From Bacillota bacterium (GTDB lineage Bacteria; Bacillota_E; Sulfobacillia; Sulfobacillales; Sulfobacillaceae), in assembly GCA_021802225.1 (NCBI GenBank), contig JAKAAS010000092.1, positions 1-6,848 of the forward strand: a stretch of DNA of 6,848 nucleotides. The letters are read 5' to 3'. The translations under genes and the position numbers were made by a program. The notes beneath the pieces were generated by a model. It was not told the DNA's origin, did no database searches, and saw only the letters and a list, made by a program, of their open reading frames with translations. Shown one piece after another: positions 5,909 to 6,848 of the stretch. Numbering within the stretch: position 1 is the stretch's first letter; every line of letters starts with the position of its first letter.

Positions 5909-5972
5909 GGTAAAAATTCCGGCATCATGGGCTTTTTAGCTTCTCTGCTGGTAAAAACTGGGGATCTCTCAG
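5909..5972 (-). repeat. right terminal inverted repeat and subterminal motifs of the IS10-like element
   Basis: The plus strand ends with AAAACTGGGGATCTCTCAG (5954-5972), the inverse of 2344-2362 with two mismatches. GGTAAAAA occurs twice, at 5909-5916 and 5950-5957, and the first copy is part of the inverse of the left-end motif CGGAATTTTT. Repeated AT-rich blocks suit transposase or host-factor binding sites. The next transposase gene starts only 45 bp beyond 5972. Confidence 0.6.
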
Positions 5973-6016
5973 ATAATTAATGGTAACGACACCAGTACCG
6001 AAAGGAGCATTCCCGT

Positions 6017-6848
6017 ATGGCGATTATACCACAACCTCTCTTGTTTGGATGGGAAGACCTGCAAGGGTTAGGCGACCTCGAACGATGACCGTGTGTCCTG
6101 GAGGCGATCCCGGATGAACCCTTGATGGCGCTGCTCGAACACGACCGCGGACGCGGTCGGAATACGTACTCCGTGCGAGCCATGTGGAACACGACTCTGC
6201 CCGGCATTGTGTTTCAGCACCCGAGCGTAGAGACTTTGCGGCGAGAATTGGACCGCAATGGACAATTGCGCGCACTCTGTGGATTGGCGGGGCACGCCCC
6301 CTCGGCCTGGGCTTTTTCGCGCTTCTTTCATCGCCTATTGGGGCACCTTGATGCTTTCGATACCCTATTTGATGAATTGGTCGAGCAATTACGAGAGCTT
6401 CTGCCCGACTTCGGGCAGCGGTTGGCGCTCGATAGCAAGGCGTTGCCCTCCTTCGCGACCCATCGGCCGAAGCAACAAAGTCCTGATGGCCGTCGGGATA
6501 CCGATGCGGATTATGGGATCAAAAGCTACCGGGGAACCCATCCGGATGGCCGCGCATGGGAGACCATCAAACGGTGGTTCGGCTATAAGATTCATCTCCT
6601 GGTCGATGCGACCTATGAACTGCCCGTCGCGTGGACTCTGACGAAAGCCTCGACCAGCGATATCACGGAAGCGCCTCAGTTGCTCACGCAATTGAAAACC
6701 CGCCATCCGCTGGTGCTGGGAGCGGCACGCCTGCTCACAGCGGACCGGAGGTATGATGGCACCGCATTCCTCACGACATGTTGGGACGACTACCACATCA
6801 AGCCTATCATTGATATTCGCAAGATGTGGAAGGATGGGGAAGCCACCC
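6017..6848 (+). pseudogene. third transposase (DUF772 plus DDE domain) with an in-frame TGA, 3' partial
   Basis: ATG 6017 has AGGAG at a 9-nt gap. The frame runs to the right edge (277 codons) with a single stop, TGA at 6086-6088 (codon 24). Residues before and after fit together (GDLER-stop-PCVLEAIPDEPLM), so one short mutation seems to have hit a conserved N-terminus. Residues about 50-110 (WNTTLPGIVFQHPSVETLRRELDRNGQLR, then SAWAFSRFFHRLL) match the DUF772 N-terminal domain. The DDE core shows LALDSKALPS (Asp139) and LLTADRRYDG (Asp243); the third acidic residue lies beyond the window. The family usually has AD-R/K-GYDG, so Arg245 in place of Gly hints at further decay. An ATG at 6125 (codon 37) could restart a shortened protein but has no well-placed ribosome binding site. 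Likely an IS5/IS1182-type element; exact family uncertain. Confidence 0.75.

Larger units (their letters stand above)
2344..5972 (+). mobile_element. IS10-like (IS4 family) element, interrupted by an IS110-family element
   Basis: The ends at 2344 and 5972 form a 19-bp inverted repeat with 17 matches (CTGAG-NN-ATCCCCAGTTTT). From memory, IS10 ends begin CTGAGAGATCCCC (inside) and CTGATGAATCCCC (outside), so the 5972 end matches the IS10 inside end over 13 bases. The enclosed plus-strand transposase (4603-5738) is itself IS10-like, which agrees with the ends. The intact element would be about 1.7 kb if the IS110 unit (very roughly 2545 to 4450) is taken out. The 9 bases outside each end (GGGAAACTC on the left, ATAATTAAT on the right) do not match, so no target duplication remains. 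Alternative: one of the two ends belongs to a different related copy. Confidence 0.55.

Noticed and set aside
6389..6796. 135-aa minus-strand ORF, and the 127-aa plus ORF at 6258-6641
   Set aside because: Both are shadows of the third transposase frame, which shows DUF772 and DDE motifs.
1..6848. CRISPR array, tRNA or rRNA
   Set aside because: No regularly spaced repeats, cloverleaf or rRNA signatures were found by reading.

Overview
The window has two parts. The left third (1-2147) holds two ordinary chromosomal genes. The rest (2344-6848) is a pile-up of three different insertion sequences (IS). The moderately GC-rich sequence, the strong AGGAGG-type ribosome binding sites, the DUF2079 membrane protein and the propeller lipoprotein suggest a Gram-positive bacterium, perhaps an acidophilic Firmicute such as Sulfobacillus. 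That guess is weak and rests on gene flavour only.

Layout. Bases 1-1144 (+) are the 3' part of a DUF2079 polytopic membrane protein, cut by the left edge. Convergent to it, 1245-2147 (-) is a predicted secreted lipoprotein with beta-propeller-like repeats. An AT-richer gap (2148-2343) follows. At 2344 a terminal inverted repeat begins whose partner ends at 5972. Both read CTGAG-NN-ATCCCCAGTTTT and resemble the ends of IS10. Between them, at 4603-5738 (+), lies an IS10-group (IS4 family) transposase with a complete DDE/YREK core. It is split by a -1 frameshift on an A6 tract directly after the YREK lysine. The simplest reading is one IS10-like element (2344-5972) whose leader is interrupted by an IS110-family element.

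The IS110-family element is read on the minus strand. It encodes a 465-aa DEDD transposase (2675-4072) and, upstream and overlapping it by 14 nt, a 103-aa ribbon-helix-helix-like protein (4059-4370). A perfect 10-bp stem directly before the transposase ATG buries its Shine-Dalgarno sequence inside the upstream ORF. This arrangement looks like translational coupling. The sequence 3' of the transposase (about 2545-2674) is rich in hairpins and is a candidate for the element's guide (bridge) RNA. The outer ends of this element could not be fixed.

Bases 6017-6848 (+) hold the start of a third transposase (DUF772 plus DDE domain) running off the right edge. It has one in-frame TGA at codon 24 and is probably a decaying copy. 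No tRNA, rRNA or CRISPR array was seen. The most interesting unit is the RHH-like ORF + hairpin + IS110 transposase + structured 3' RNA.
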